From positions 1 through 25,714 of the forward strand of contig CALKFX010000101.1 in NCBI GenBank assembly GCA_938084875.1: DNA of 25,714 bases, in the 5' to 3' direction. A program made the translations under genes and the position numbers. The first letter of the stretch is position 1. Each line of letters begins with the position of its first letter. Under the pieces are notes generated by a model, which was not told the origin of the DNA, made no database searches, and was given only the letters and a program-made list of their open reading frames with translations. This document shows, piece after piece, positions 1 to 8,022 of the stretch. The DNA is from an uncultured Flavobacteriales bacterium (GTDB lineage Bacteria > Bacteroidota > Bacteroidia > Flavobacteriales_D > Parvicellaceae).

Positions 1-201
1 TATTTTGTCGCTATTTAAGTCGTAGTAATTGTTGATTAAATAACCAGATGCTGTTGTGATAATAATAGAAGTAAAAAGTAATAAGTGATCAACTTGGAAA
101 GATAAACTCTCCGAATAGTTATGAAGCATTAGTCCCCAAAAGATTAAACCCAACAACGCTAAGTTTTTAATTCTTATGGCTTTAAAATATTTTTTTACCA
201 T
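1..201 (-). CDS. UbiA-family prenyltransferase, N-terminal fragment (cut by window edge)
   Basis: The first 67 codons of a membrane protein are read on the minus strand from an ATG at 201. Two hydrophobic segments are visible (about residues 14-28 and 41-56), followed by N57-N58-Y-Y-D61-L-N-S-D65. That resembles the first Asp-rich motif (NDxxDxxxD) which binds prenyl diphosphate through Mg2+ in UbiA enzymes, with N at the usual second position. Bacteroidota homologues next to KdsC-type genes are commonly annotated as geranylgeranylglycerol-phosphate geranylgeranyltransferase-like; the real substrate cannot be told from this fragment. The start overlaps the end of the kdsC-like gene by 7 nt (ATGGTAA), so the two are probably translationally coupled and in one operon. 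The family call is fairly safe, the specificity is not. Confidence 0.72.
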   Translation of the reverse strand, partial: MVKKYFKAIRIKNLALLGLIFWGLMLHNYSESLSFQVDHLLLFTSIIITTASGYLINNYYDLNSDKI

Positions 202-713
202 GAATAGGAATCGTCATTGATCCATTTGTTTTGAACTCTCATAGTTTGTTCCAACACGTCTCTAACACAACCTTTTCCTCCATTTATATGCGAAATATAA
301 TCGCATACTTCCCTTACTTCTACAGCAGAGTCATTTGGACAAGTAGATACTCCTACAACCTTTAGACATGGAATATCTGGTATGTCATCTCCCATATAAA
401 GAACTTGATTCAACTCAATATTATTTTCTTTTAAATGGTTTTCTAAAATAGGTAGTTTTTGATGCGCTGCTAAATAAATGTCTTTAATCCCCAAACCGTT
501 AAGTCTTTCCTTTACCATTTGGGAGTTTCCACCTGTAATAATTACAATGTGATAGCCCTTTTTTACAGCGTGTTGCAAGGCATATCCATCTTTAGTGTGC
601 ATGGTTCTCACCAACTCGCCAGAAGAATCTAAAATAACATTTCCGTCTGTTAGTACTCCGTCGACATCAAAAATAAAAGTGTTGATTTCAGAAAGTCTTT
701 GTTTATAACTCAT
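195..713 (-). CDS. kdsC: HAD-superfamily phosphatase, KdsC type (KDO-8-phosphate phosphatase)
   Basis: A 172-residue protein of the size of KdsC, which hydrolyses 3-deoxy-D-manno-octulosonate 8-phosphate in the KDO branch of lipopolysaccharide synthesis (cytoplasm). HAD motif I is FDVDGVLTDG with nucleophile D16 and acid D18. Motif II is the ITGGN stretch around T60, the motif III lysine is probably K86, and motif IV is MGDDIPD with D109/D110. There is no cap insertion, as expected for the tetrameric C0 KdsC group. I chose the ATG at 713 rather than one at 773, because the extra 20 residues lie wholly inside the upstream gene and the family begins just before motif I. The start overlaps the DUF2520 gene by 11 nt. 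A related sugar-acid phosphatase, for example one acting on sialic-acid-like sugars, is possible. Confidence 0.85.
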   Translation of the reverse strand: MSYKQRLSEINTFIFDVDGVLTDGNVILDSSGELVRTMHTKDGYALQHAVKKGYHIVIITGGNSQMVKERLNGLGIKDIYLAAHQKLPILENHLKENNIELNQVLYMGDDIPDIPCLKVVGVSTCPNDSAVEVREVCDYISHINGGKGCVRDVLEQTMRVQNKWINDDSYSW

Positions 714-1485
714 AGTGGTGTTTTTTAATGATTTGTCTTGAGAAAACCTTGTAAATTTCTTGAAGATTTTCAAACTCTTTCAGTTCCTTTACCTGTTTTT
801 TTATAAGTGCATTATCTGCTCTGTTGGCCGGACCTGTTTGCTTCACATAAGGATCTTCATTTAAGGCTGACTCTATAGTTTTTTCCAAAAGAGGTTTTAA
901 ATCTTTAAAATTAACTTCATTTTTCATACAATACTCCTTTACCATGCTTAGTAAGTGATAGGTAAAATTATTGGATGCAACAGCTGCAAGATGTAGTTTT
1001 TTTCTTTTAGAAGAGTTTAAAATAGAAAAATTCATATTGTTAGAAGCACAAAATATGCTCAATAATTTTTCGTCTCTTTCATTGGCTGCTTCCATAAAAA
1101 AAGGAACTTTTTCCCAACTTACTTTAGTATCTTTTTTTATGCTTTGTAAAGGATAGATACATCCCCATCTGTTGGAAACAATACCAAGACTTTTACTATC
1201 CAAACTTCCAGATGTATGAATTACTAAATGTTTGTTTTTAGAAATTTTTTTAAATATTTCAAGGTAAGCATCGTCGCTCAAAGCAAATATGTATAAATCG
1301 CTAGTAGAAGGTATTTTTGAAATATTATCGGTGAAAAAAGTATTTTTCAAAACACTTTTTTTAATATTATTTGAAGACTTGCCAAAAATGCAATCAATTT
1401 TGAATTGATTTTTTAAAAACAAATGTAAGAACCCATTGGCTATATTACCAGTTCCCAATATGGTTATATTTTTTATTTCTTTCAA
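703..1485 (-). CDS. Rossmann-fold protein with DUF2520 C-terminal domain
   Basis: A 260-residue protein with an N-terminal nucleotide-binding Rossmann motif (GTGNIANG, residues 11-18), as in the NADP/F420-dependent oxidoreductase-like fold. A helical C-terminal half carries the HLAAVASNNFTYHL segment and the TGPANRAD segment typical of DUF2520 proteins. Architecture resembles ketopantoate reductase and pyrroline-5-carboxylate reductase relatives, but no substrate is established for this family and I assign none. The start codon is TTG at 1485: there is no in-frame ATG before the first beta strand, and the HEAT-like gene stops only 6 nt upstream. The 3' end overlaps the KdsC-like gene by 11 nt. 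The neighbourhood suggests an operon with envelope-related enzymes, which does not by itself reveal the function. Confidence 0.8.
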   Translation of the reverse strand: MKEIKNITILGTGNIANGFLHLFLKNQFKIDCIFGKSSNNIKKSVLKNTFFTDNISKIPSTSDLYIFALSDDAYLEIFKKISKNKHLVIHTSGSLDSKSLGIVSNRWGCIYPLQSIKKDTKVSWEKVPFFMEAANERDEKLLSIFCASNNMNFSILNSSKRKKLHLAAVASNNFTYHLLSMVKEYCMKNEVNFKDLKPLLEKTIESALNEDPYVKQTGPANRADNALIKKQVKELKEFENLQEIYKVFSRQIIKKHHYEL

Positions 1486-1491
1486 AATTAA

Positions 1492-2010
1492 TTAAGCACT
1501 AAATCCCTGAATTACATTACTCATAGATTGTAATAATTCTTTTTTATTGTTGTCTTCAGACTCGTATATTTTTTCCTGAATAATTGTAGATGCTTGAAAT
1601 AGATCTTCGTCATTAAAAGGTCCTTCTAAATTCTCTAGTACAGTTAATGCTTCTAAAATAACCATAAATTCTCCATCACATGAATATTCTATTAATTCTA
1701 CAATGTAATCTGTCATATCAATTCCAGAGCTCCACATTGAAAATAAAATAAGCTCTTTCACTTCTTGATTGTCCTGCATTAGATGTGGTAGTAGAAAATC
1801 AACACAATCCTTGTTCTTTAGCTCTGAGAAAATATTTTTAACTTCTTGTTTTAGCTTATTATCTGTCGTTTTATAAAGTTCAACTAGTGGTGCGATTAAT
1901 TCTTCATTACCTTTGGCTTTTGTTTTTACAAGAGCTTTTGAAACTATTGAACTATTATCGCTTGCCAAATCGGCTTTTATCTGATTAATAACTTTTTGTT
2001 GTGTATTCAT
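1492..2010 (-). CDS. HEAT-like repeat protein of unknown function
   Basis: A 172-residue, acidic, all-helical protein with no signal peptide or membrane segment. Successive helix pairs (around residues 10-35, 37-65, 68-95 and 100-125) have the spacing and leucine pattern of HEAT-type repeats, for example the stretches ending ELIAPLVELY and DCVDFLLPHL. Such repeats normally act as protein-binding scaffolds; no catalytic motif is seen. It is the first gene of the four-gene minus-strand run leading into the UbiA gene, with a match to the Bacteroidota -7 element 16 nt before its ATG. I recognise it only as a conserved-looking hypothetical; the repeat call is by eye. Confidence 0.6.
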   Translation of the reverse strand: MNTQQKVINQIKADLASDNSSIVSKALVKTKAKGNEELIAPLVELYKTTDNKLKQEVKNIFSELKNKDCVDFLLPHLMQDNQEVKELILFSMWSSGIDMTDYIVELIEYSCDGEFMVILEALTVLENLEGPFNDEDLFQASTIIQEKIYESEDNNKKELLQSMSNVIQGFSA

Positions 2011-2026
2011 TTTTATTTTAAAATGG

Positions 2027-2034
2027 CAAAATTA
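2027..2034 (-). promoter_or_regulatory. Putative -7 element for the HEAT/DUF2520/kdsC/ubiA operon
   Basis: On the minus strand this reads TAATTTTG, an exact match to the Bacteroidota -7 consensus TAnnTTTG, 16 nt before the ATG at 2010. The expected -33 TTG is not clear at the usual spacing (only GTTC is there), so this is a half-supported promoter. Confidence 0.42.
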
Positions 2035-2079
2035 TAAGTTTAAGTAGATAAGAACATAACGATTCTACTTTTTATCAAA

Positions 2080-2730
2080 TTATCTTTTCCCAAAAATATC
2101 ACTTCCTATTCTAATCATATTACTTCCTTTAGAAATCGCCTCTAAATAATCTCCACTCATACCCATAGACAATGTCTTGAAATTTTCTCCAAAAATTGGT
2201 TTTAGCTCCTCAAAATATTCTTTTAATAAACTAAATTCTGCTTTTATTTGGTTTTTATCGTTGGTAAATGTTGCCATCCCCATAACCCCTTGAATATTTA
2301 AACTCCCCCAATTCAAATGGTGTTTGGAATCTATAATAGTTCTTATTTCCTCTATACTAAATCCAAATTTTGTGCTTTCACTAGCAATATGGAATTGCAA
2401 CAAGCAGTTAATTGTTTTGTTATTTTTCAATCCCTGTTTATTTATTTCATCAAGAAGTTTTTTGGAATCTGCTCCATGAATTAAATGTACAAAAGGAGCT
2501 ATGTATTTAACTTTGTTTCTTTGGAGATGACCAATCATATGCCAACGAATGTTGTTTGGCAAAGAAGCATGCTTATGAACCATTTCTTGAACTTTATTTT
2601 CTCCAAAGTCCAAATGGCCTGACTCCATAGCCTGTTGAATCATTTCTAAAGGTTTGGTTTTAGAAACAGCTATAAGCTCAACTCCTTTAGGAAGAGTTTT
2701 TTTTATGCTTTCTATTTTTTCATTTACCAT
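2080..2730 (-). CDS. YggS/PLPBP-family pyridoxal-phosphate homeostasis protein
   Basis: A 216-residue protein matching the YggS (PROSC/PLPBP) family, a single-domain TIM-barrel PLP carrier of the cytoplasm involved in vitamin B6 and amino-acid homeostasis rather than a known catalyst. Visible signatures are AVSKTKP with the PLP-binding lysine at K24, FGENKVQE, WHMIGHLQRNK, and near the C-terminus SMGMSGDYLEAI and MIRIGSDIFGKR, which form the phosphate-binding end. Length is slightly below the usual 225-235 because of a short N-terminus. Its ATG overlaps the last codons of the upstream lipase-like gene by 11 nt, so both are likely expressed together. I am confident in the family. Confidence 0.92.
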   Translation of the reverse strand: MVNEKIESIKKTLPKGVELIAVSKTKPLEMIQQAMESGHLDFGENKVQEMVHKHASLPNNIRWHMIGHLQRNKVKYIAPFVHLIHGADSKKLLDEINKQGLKNNKTINCLLQFHIASESTKFGFSIEEIRTIIDSKHHLNWGSLNIQGVMGMATFTNDKNQIKAEFSLLKEYFEELKPIFGENFKTLSMGMSGDYLEAISKGSNMIRIGSDIFGKR

Positions 2731-3661
2731 TAAATACTTTTTTATCGATCCAATTGTAAATGTATTGATATACTTCCTGCTTATTTATTTCGTTCAACAT
2801 TTCGTGTCTTCCTTCATCAAAAAGTTTTATTTCTGTATTTTTTAATCCTGTATGAATAAATTTCTTGTATAGTTTTTTAACTCCTTTTCCATAATTGCCA
2901 ACAGGATCCATACTTCCACTAAATAGTAAATAATGTTTGTCTTTATTCATTCTAAGGATATTCTTAGTTTCATTTACTGACATTACTCCAAAAGCTAGAT
3001 CTACAAAAAACTGATTTTTAAATACTTGCATGCAATATGGATCATTGATATATTGTTTAACTACTGACTCGTCTCTAGATATCCAGTCTTTTCTCGTTTT
3101 TGGTTTTTTAATCTTTTTATTGAATTCTCCCATTACTAATAATTGAAGAAATCTTGATTTGGTTTTTTTTCCAAAAAGAAAGCTATTGGATTTAGCAATA
3201 AAACTTCCCAAATAACCTTTTAAGCCAGGGTGGGAGGCAGTTGCTGAAAATATGTAGTGGTTGGCAGTCTCTGGAAAATCAATTAAAAGAGATCTGGTAA
3301 GAAAAGAACCCATAGAATGTCCCAAAATCACGGTCGGAATATTTGGATTTTTTAAAGAAAAATATTCTGTAATAGTTCTTAGATCTTTTACCACTTTATT
3401 CCATCCATTTTTTATGCTAAATAGACCAATATTTTCTATTGAACCTGCAGTCTTTCCATGTCCTCTTAGATCTGGAGCATATGCATAAATTCCTTTTTTA
3501 TTTAACCACTTTGCGAAGCCATGGTACCTGTATCCATGCTCACTCATTCCATGTACCAAATGAATTAACATCTTAGGTTTTTCTACTGGCCAGTGATGAA
3601 TTGTAATATTCTTACCGTCTTGAGAGTTGAAATTTTCAAGAAAATAATTATTCTTTTCCAT
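2720..3661 (-). CDS. Alpha/beta-hydrolase, monoglyceride lipase / lysophospholipase-like
   Basis: A 313-residue soluble serine hydrolase of the Hydrolase_4 type (monoacylglycerol lipase/lysophospholipase L2-like). The nucleophile elbow is GHSMGS with S116. The probable acid is D252 in GSMDPVGNYG and the base H286 in DEGRHEML. The oxyanion-hole segment HLVHGMSEHG lies at residues 34-43, a pattern shared with monoglyceride lipases. A lid-like insertion with several basic residues spans about 150-200. I chose the ATG at 3661 over one at 3715 because homologous sequence begins there and a promoter-like -7 element sits 5 nt upstream, inside the longer reading. No signal peptide is present, so the enzyme should be cytoplasmic. 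It overlaps yggS by 11 nt. The lipid or ester substrate is inferred from family only. Confidence 0.85.
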   Translation of the reverse strand: MEKNNYFLENFNSQDGKNITIHHWPVEKPKMLIHLVHGMSEHGYRYHGFAKWLNKKGIYAYAPDLRGHGKTAGSIENIGLFSIKNGWNKVVKDLRTITEYFSLKNPNIPTVILGHSMGSFLTRSLLIDFPETANHYIFSATASHPGLKGYLGSFIAKSNSFLFGKKTKSRFLQLLVMGEFNKKIKKPKTRKDWISRDESVVKQYINDPYCMQVFKNQFFVDLAFGVMSVNETKNILRMNKDKHYLLFSGSMDPVGNYGKGVKKLYKKFIHTGLKNTEIKLFDEGRHEMLNEINKQEVYQYIYNWIDKKVFNGK

Positions 3662-3666
3662 AGCAA

Positions 3667-3697
3667 TAAAGGTACAATTCTTTATTAAGTTGCTCAA
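3667..3697 (-). promoter_or_regulatory. Putative promoter of the lipase-yggS pair (near-leaderless)
   Basis: On the minus strand there is a TTG (3697-3695), a 20-nt spacer, and TACCTTTA (3674-3667), one base off the TAnnTTTG -7 consensus. The ATG follows only 5 nt later, so transcription starting about 7 nt downstream would give an essentially leaderless mRNA. This supports the short start at 3661. Confidence 0.5.
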
Positions 3698-3757
3698 TTT
3701 ACCAATCCTTAACAATTTTAGTTCTAAACATTAAGCATTTATGGACATATTTTTAGT

Positions 3758-3765
3758 TAATTTCG
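3758..3765 (+). promoter_or_regulatory. Putative -7 element for the cytochrome c assembly gene
   Basis: TAATTTCG differs from TAnnTTTG at one base and lies 7 nt before the ATG at 3773. No convincing -33 TTG is seen, so confidence is low. The 111-nt divergent intergenic region 3662-3772 holds this site and the lipase promoter and no other visible element. Confidence 0.33.
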
Positions 3766-3772
3766 CCACCTA

Positions 3773-6700
3773 ATGAGAATACTCAATCATTTATTGTCTA
3801 CTAGGTTTATGGCTGTTTTGCTTTTTGCAATGGCTGCTTCAATAGGAGCTGCAACTTTCATAGAAAACGAGTACGATACTATAACGGCAAAAGAATTGGT
3901 CTACAATGCAAAATGGTTCGAACTTATTTTATTTCTACTTCTTTTAAATTTTATAAATAATATTAGAACTTACCAGCTTTTAAAGTGGAAAAAATGGTCT
4001 ATTTTATTACTCCATTTTGGTTTTATTATCGCTCTTCTTGGTGCATTCTTTTCTAGATACTTTGGATATGAAGGAGTAATGTTGGTACAAGAAAAACAAA
4101 CTTCCAGCGAAATTTTTTCTACTGAACCTTATTTACAAATTAAAGTTCACGACGATACTCTACAGTACAACGAATCTATTCAACACTATTTTTCAAAGGT
4201 TTTTACAAAGCTGCCTACTACTAGTTTTCAATTTCCTGGAAAGGGAGAAGTTAATTTGAGAGTTGTAGAGAGGATTGAAAATGCAAAAAAAGAATTTTTG
4301 AAGGACGTTCCTGGAGGAAAGACACATCTCCATCTTGTACTTCCAGGTAGAGAAAATTTATATTTACCATCTGGAGAAGTAGTTGTCCAACAAGGAATAC
4401 CATTCGCATTTAACAACAACGACAGGAAAGATGCCGTTCGTTTTTTTTATAATAATGACCAATTAGAAATATTTGCTCCTTTTGAAATGAGTAAGATAGA
4501 TATGGCTAGCCTTTCTGTTGAGGATAGACAAAACGGTAGAGAAATTCCTCAGGATACTTTAGCTCCAAATATTTTACATATTGTGGATGTAAGGAATCTA
4601 ATTTCTTTTTTAGGTCAGCAAATAATGATAAGTAGCATTGAAGAGAAATCTAAATTTGAATATCTACCATCCGATGATGAAGATTTACCAGATGCAATAA
4701 AGATTGAAATTTCTACAAATGGAGATATTCAGAAAGAAATAGTTTTGGGAAAAGCTGGGTTAAGACCTATTCCAACTGCTATAAAGTGTAGTGATTTATT
4801 TTTCTCTATTGCCTATGGTTCAAAAAAAATTGATATTCCTTTTGAAGTTGGACTTACAGACTTTAGGTTGAAGAAATATCCTGGTTCTGAAAGTCCAAGT
4901 AGCTATGAAAGTGATATTACAATTTTAGATGAAACAAATGCTGTTAATGACTCTTTTAATTTATTTATGAACCATGTTGTAGATTATGGAGGATTTAGAT
5001 TTTTCCAATCTAGTTACGACTGGTCGGAAGAGGAGAATAAAACAGCCGGTTTAGATCCTGATATTACTATTTTATCTGTAAATCATGATATTTTAGGAAC
5101 TCTAGTAACATATTTAGGGTATTTGCTTTTAGCAATCGGGCTATTAGGAACTTTATTTAATCCTAGCTCTAGGTTTGTTGATATTAGAAAAAAAGCCATT
5201 AAAATAAGAAACAAAAGAAAAGCAGTTTTTACGATCATGATTTCTTTTTTAATTTTGTCAGCTAAGTCTCAAGATATAGGTTCTGATAGTTTAGAAAAAG
5301 CATATAAATACCAACCTATCCCTGAAGAACAAGCCGATTCATTGGGTATTTTATTGGTTCAAACTTATGATGGAAGAATTGAACCTACTCACACACTAGC
5401 TTACGATATTTTTCATAAGATTTCTAAGGAAAATGACTTTACCACCAGTGACAATATTTCTGTAAACCCTATGCAGATTTTTATAGATATGATTCTAGAC
5501 AAACCATACTGGTTAGAGGAAAAAATAATTTATATTAAAAGAGGTACTGGAGTAGCAGATTCCTTAGGTGTTGAAGGGAAATTTGCTTCTGTTAAAGATT
5601 TTTTCAATCCAGATGGAACCGAAAAATTAAAAGACTTGGTTCAAATAAGCTTTGCAAAAAAAGATGTAGAAAAAAATGTCTTTGATAAAGAAGTAATTAA
5701 GGCCAACGAAAGAATGAATATCGTTCTTCAGACAATGAATGGTGCTTTTTTAAAAATATTTCCAATTGCTGGAAGTATAGATAACAAATGGGTGGATTGG
5801 ATGGATCCTTATGCAGAACAACCTATAGATACTTTAGATCAACATCTTGCAAATATTTCTCTTTCTAGATTGTTTAGATCCTATATAATTGATTTAGTAG
5901 AAGCTAAAAAAACCAATAACTATGAAACTGCTCAGTCACTTTTAAACTTTATTAAAGCTTATCAAATTAAAATAGCACCGAAAGAGTTGCTATTAAATAA
6001 AAATCAGATTCAAAGAGAAATCTCTTATAATCACTCAAATCTATTTGAAACCGTTAAAAACTACTATGGCTATTTATCAGTTTTACTACTAATATTTTCT
6101 TTTTGGAATGCTTTGAGTAATAAGAAAAATCTTGTAAATAAAATTGTAAAATATGTTTTATGGAGTCTGATTGTTTTACTTATTTTAGTATTTGGTATGC
6201 ACACTTATGCGCTGGGATTAAGGTGGTATATAACTGAGCATGCACCGTGGAGTAACGGATATGAAGCACTTACCTTTATAGCTTGGGGAGGAGTTTTAGC
6301 AGGATTTTTATTTATAAGAAGTTCAAGAATAACTTTAGCAGGTACTGCATTATTGGCATTTTGTGTATTAATGACTGCAGGTCATAGTAGTTTTGATCCA
6401 CAATTAACCGATTTGCAGCCCGTACTTAAGTCCTATTGGTTGGTTATACATGTAGCATGTATTACAATAAGTTATGGCTTCTTAGGGCTTGGTTTTATCC
6501 TTGGGCTAATTAATGTTGTTAACTACATATTCCTAAAACCAAAAAATAAAAACCTGAAAATGATTATTTCAGAGTTAACCTATGTTAACGAAATGACTCT
6601 CACTATTGGTTTAGCACTAGCTACTATTGGAACTTTTCTTGGAGGAATTTGGGCCAATGAGTCTTGGGGCAGATACTGGGGATGGGATGCTAAAGAAACA

Positions 6701-6982
6701 TGGGCGCTAGTAATTGTATTGACTTATGCTATAATTTTACATTTTAGATTAATTCCCGGACTAAAAAGTAAATTTACTTTTAATGTTGCCGCTGTTTTGG
6801 CTTTTTCTAGTGTTTTAATGACTTTTATAGGAGTAAATTATTACTTATCCAAAGGACTTCATTCTTATGCTAGGGGAGAAACACCTGTATTTCCAATGTG
6901 GGCATGGATTACTATTGCCTCCATCTTTGGTTTGATTTTACTGGGTTGGTACAACAAGAAAAAATTAAATAAATCTACCTAA
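3773..6982 (+). CDS. ccsBA: Fused cytochrome c maturation protein CcsB(ResB)-CcsA
   Basis: A 1069-residue polytopic membrane protein that fuses the two System II proteins which export heme and attach it to apocytochrome c outside the membrane. The ResB-like half has hydrophobic segments near residues 12-30, 45-62 and 72-92, with a conserved-type histidine H81, and a large extracytoplasmic region ending in DYGGFRFFQSSYDW before a fourth segment near 440-465. A further hydrophobic stretch near 485-502 leads into a second soluble domain (about 505-760). The CcsA half follows with about eight helices: H810 (in HTYALGLRWY), H893, the heme-binding WWD motif W965-G-R-Y-W-G-W-D-A-K-E-T-W977, and H1030 in LHSYA. 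The natural fusion is common in Bacteroidota and Epsilonproteobacteria. The gene overlaps tsaD tail to tail by 4 nt. Confidence 0.92.
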   Translation: MRILNHLLSTRFMAVLLFAMAASIGAATFIENEYDTITAKELVYNAKWFELILFLLLLNFINNIRTYQLLKWKKWSILLLHFGFIIALLGAFFSRYFGYEGVMLVQEKQTSSEIFSTEPYLQIKVHDDTLQYNESIQHYFSKVFTKLPTTSFQFPGKGEVNLRVVERIENAKKEFLKDVPGGKTHLHLVLPGRENLYLPSGEVVVQQGIPFAFNNNDRKDAVRFFYNNDQLEIFAPFEMSKIDMASLSVEDRQNGREIPQDTLAPNILHIVDVRNLISFLGQQIMISSIEEKSKFEYLPSDDEDLPDAIKIEISTNGDIQKEIVLGKAGLRPIPTAIKCSDLFFSIAYGSKKIDIPFEVGLTDFRLKKYPGSESPSSYESDITILDETNAVNDSFNLFMNHVVDYGGFRFFQSSYDWSEEENKTAGLDPDITILSVNHDILGTLVTYLGYLLLAIGLLGTLFNPSSRFVDIRKKAIKIRNKRKAVFTIMISFLILSAKSQDIGSDSLEKAYKYQPIPEEQADSLGILLVQTYDGRIEPTHTLAYDIFHKISKENDFTTSDNISVNPMQIFIDMILDKPYWLEEKIIYIKRGTGVADSLGVEGKFASVKDFFNPDGTEKLKDLVQISFAKKDVEKNVFDKEVIKANERMNIVLQTMNGAFLKIFPIAGSIDNKWVDWMDPYAEQPIDTLDQHLANISLSRLFRSYIIDLVEAKKTNNYETAQSLLNFIKAYQIKIAPKELLLNKNQIQREISYNHSNLFETVKNYYGYLSVLLLIFSFWNALSNKKNLVNKIVKYVLWSLIVLLILVFGMHTYALGLRWYITEHAPWSNGYEALTFIAWGGVLAGFLFIRSSRITLAGTALLAFCVLMTAGHSSFDPQLTDLQPVLKSYWLVIHVACITISYGFLGLGFILGLINVVNYIFLKPKNKNLKMIISELTYVNEMTLTIGLALATIGTFLGGIWANESWGRYWGWDAKETWALVIVLTYAIILHFRLIPGLKSKFTFNVAAVLAFSSVLMTFIGVNYYLSKGLHSYARGETPVFPMWAWITIASIFGLILLGWYNKKKLNKST

Positions 6983-8013
6983 TCCATTGGTATTCTTGCG
7001 CTTGCACTTGTGGTTAAGTCTGCAAAATAACCTTTTTCTTCCATAAATTTTCCACTCATAGCAATCATAGCAGCGTTGTCGGTACAATAGCTTATTTTAG
7101 GTACAAAGGTTTTACATCCTATAGATTTCCCAAGTTTTTCAAACTCTTTCCTAAGATGAGAATTTGCAGAAACTCCACCTGCTAAAGCAAGGTCTTTGCA
7201 AGAATAATTTTTAATAGATTTTTCTAGGTTTTTTAGTAGGTAACTCACTAAGTGAGATTGATACGAAGCACAGATGTCATTTAAGTTTTCTTTGCAAAAG
7301 TGCTTATTATTCTGTTCGTTTTTTCTTATAAAATTTAAAAATTGAGTCTTTAAACCACTAAAACTATAATTTAATTCTCCAGCATTTGGGTATGTAAATT
7401 CAAATTTATTACTGTCCCCATCTTTAGAAAGTTGGTCTATAATTGGTCCTGCAGGATATCCAAGACCCATAATTTTTCCTGCTTTATCAAATGCTTCTCC
7501 AACTGCATCATCTATGGTAGTTCCTATAACTTTCATTTTTAAGGGTTCTTCCACCCATACAATTTGAGTGTGTCCACCAGAAACTGTTAAGCAGATAAAA
7601 GGAAAATTAGGTGCTGGATTATCTTCCTTTTTCTCTTTTATGAAATGTGCATGGATGTGGGCTTTCATATGGTGAACTTCAATTAGAGGAATACCTAGCG
7701 ATAAGGATAACGATTTGGCAAAAGATGTGCCGACTAATAAAGATCCTAATAAACCAGGACCTCTTGTAAAAGCAATACTAGTAAGGTCTTCAACAGTTAC
7801 TTTGGCCTCTTTTAAAGCAGTCGAAACTACAGGAATAATATTTTCCTGGTGTGCTCTAGAAGCCAATTCTGGGACTACCCCTCCGTACTTTTCATGTATG
7901 GATTGGTTAGCTGTAACGTTGGAGTATACAACTCCATTGATAAGAATTGCTGCCGAGGTGTCGTCACAACTTGACTCTATCCCGAGAATGATGCTATCTT
8001 TGTCTACATTCAT
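6979..8013 (-). CDS. tsaD: tRNA N6-adenosine threonylcarbamoyltransferase TsaD
   Basis: A 344-residue ASKHA-fold protein that transfers the threonylcarbamoyl group from TC-AMP to A37 of ANN-decoding tRNAs, working with TsaB and TsaE in the cytoplasm. All family signatures are present: GIESSCDDTSAAIL at the N-terminus, the metal-binding HHMKAH with H115 and H119, SGGHTQ, the SFSGLKT segment, LAGGVSANSHLR, and CTDNAAMIA with metal ligand D312. Length is normal. It starts 9 nt from the divergently read tamB gene and its stop overlaps that of the cytochrome c assembly gene by 4 nt, leaving no space for a terminator. No good -7 element precedes its start, which would have to lie inside the tamB coding region. 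Confidence 0.96.
   Translation of the reverse strand: MNVDKDSIILGIESSCDDTSAAILINGVVYSNVTANQSIHEKYGGVVPELASRAHQENIIPVVSTALKEAKVTVEDLTSIAFTRGPGLLGSLLVGTSFAKSLSLSLGIPLIEVHHMKAHIHAHFIKEKKEDNPAPNFPFICLTVSGGHTQIVWVEEPLKMKVIGTTIDDAVGEAFDKAGKIMGLGYPAGPIIDQLSKDGDSNKFEFTYPNAGELNYSFSGLKTQFLNFIRKNEQNNKHFCKENLNDICASYQSHLVSYLLKNLEKSIKNYSCKDLALAGGVSANSHLRKEFEKLGKSIGCKTFVPKISYCTDNAAMIAMSGKFMEEKGYFADLTTSASARIPMD
7971..8002 (+). promoter_or_regulatory. Putative tamB promoter inside the tsaD coding sequence
   Basis: TTG at 7971-7973, a 21-nt spacer and TATCTTTG at 7995-8002 (exact TAnnTTTG) form a good Bacteroidota promoter reading toward tamB. It is placed so that transcription would begin near 8009, about 14 nt before the TTG start of tamB. 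It lies entirely within the first codons of tsaD on the other strand. Confidence 0.58.
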
Positions 8014-8022
8014 TATTGTTAG

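Noticed and set aside
714..773. Longer N-terminus for the KdsC-like protein (start at 773)
   Set aside because: The extra 20 residues lie within the DUF2520 coding end; the ATG at 713 gives the usual family start and an 11-nt overlap.
3662..3715. Longer N-terminus for the lipase-like protein (start at 3715)
   Set aside because: The extension covers a promoter-like element and lacks homology-like sequence; ATG 3661 fits the family and the promoter.
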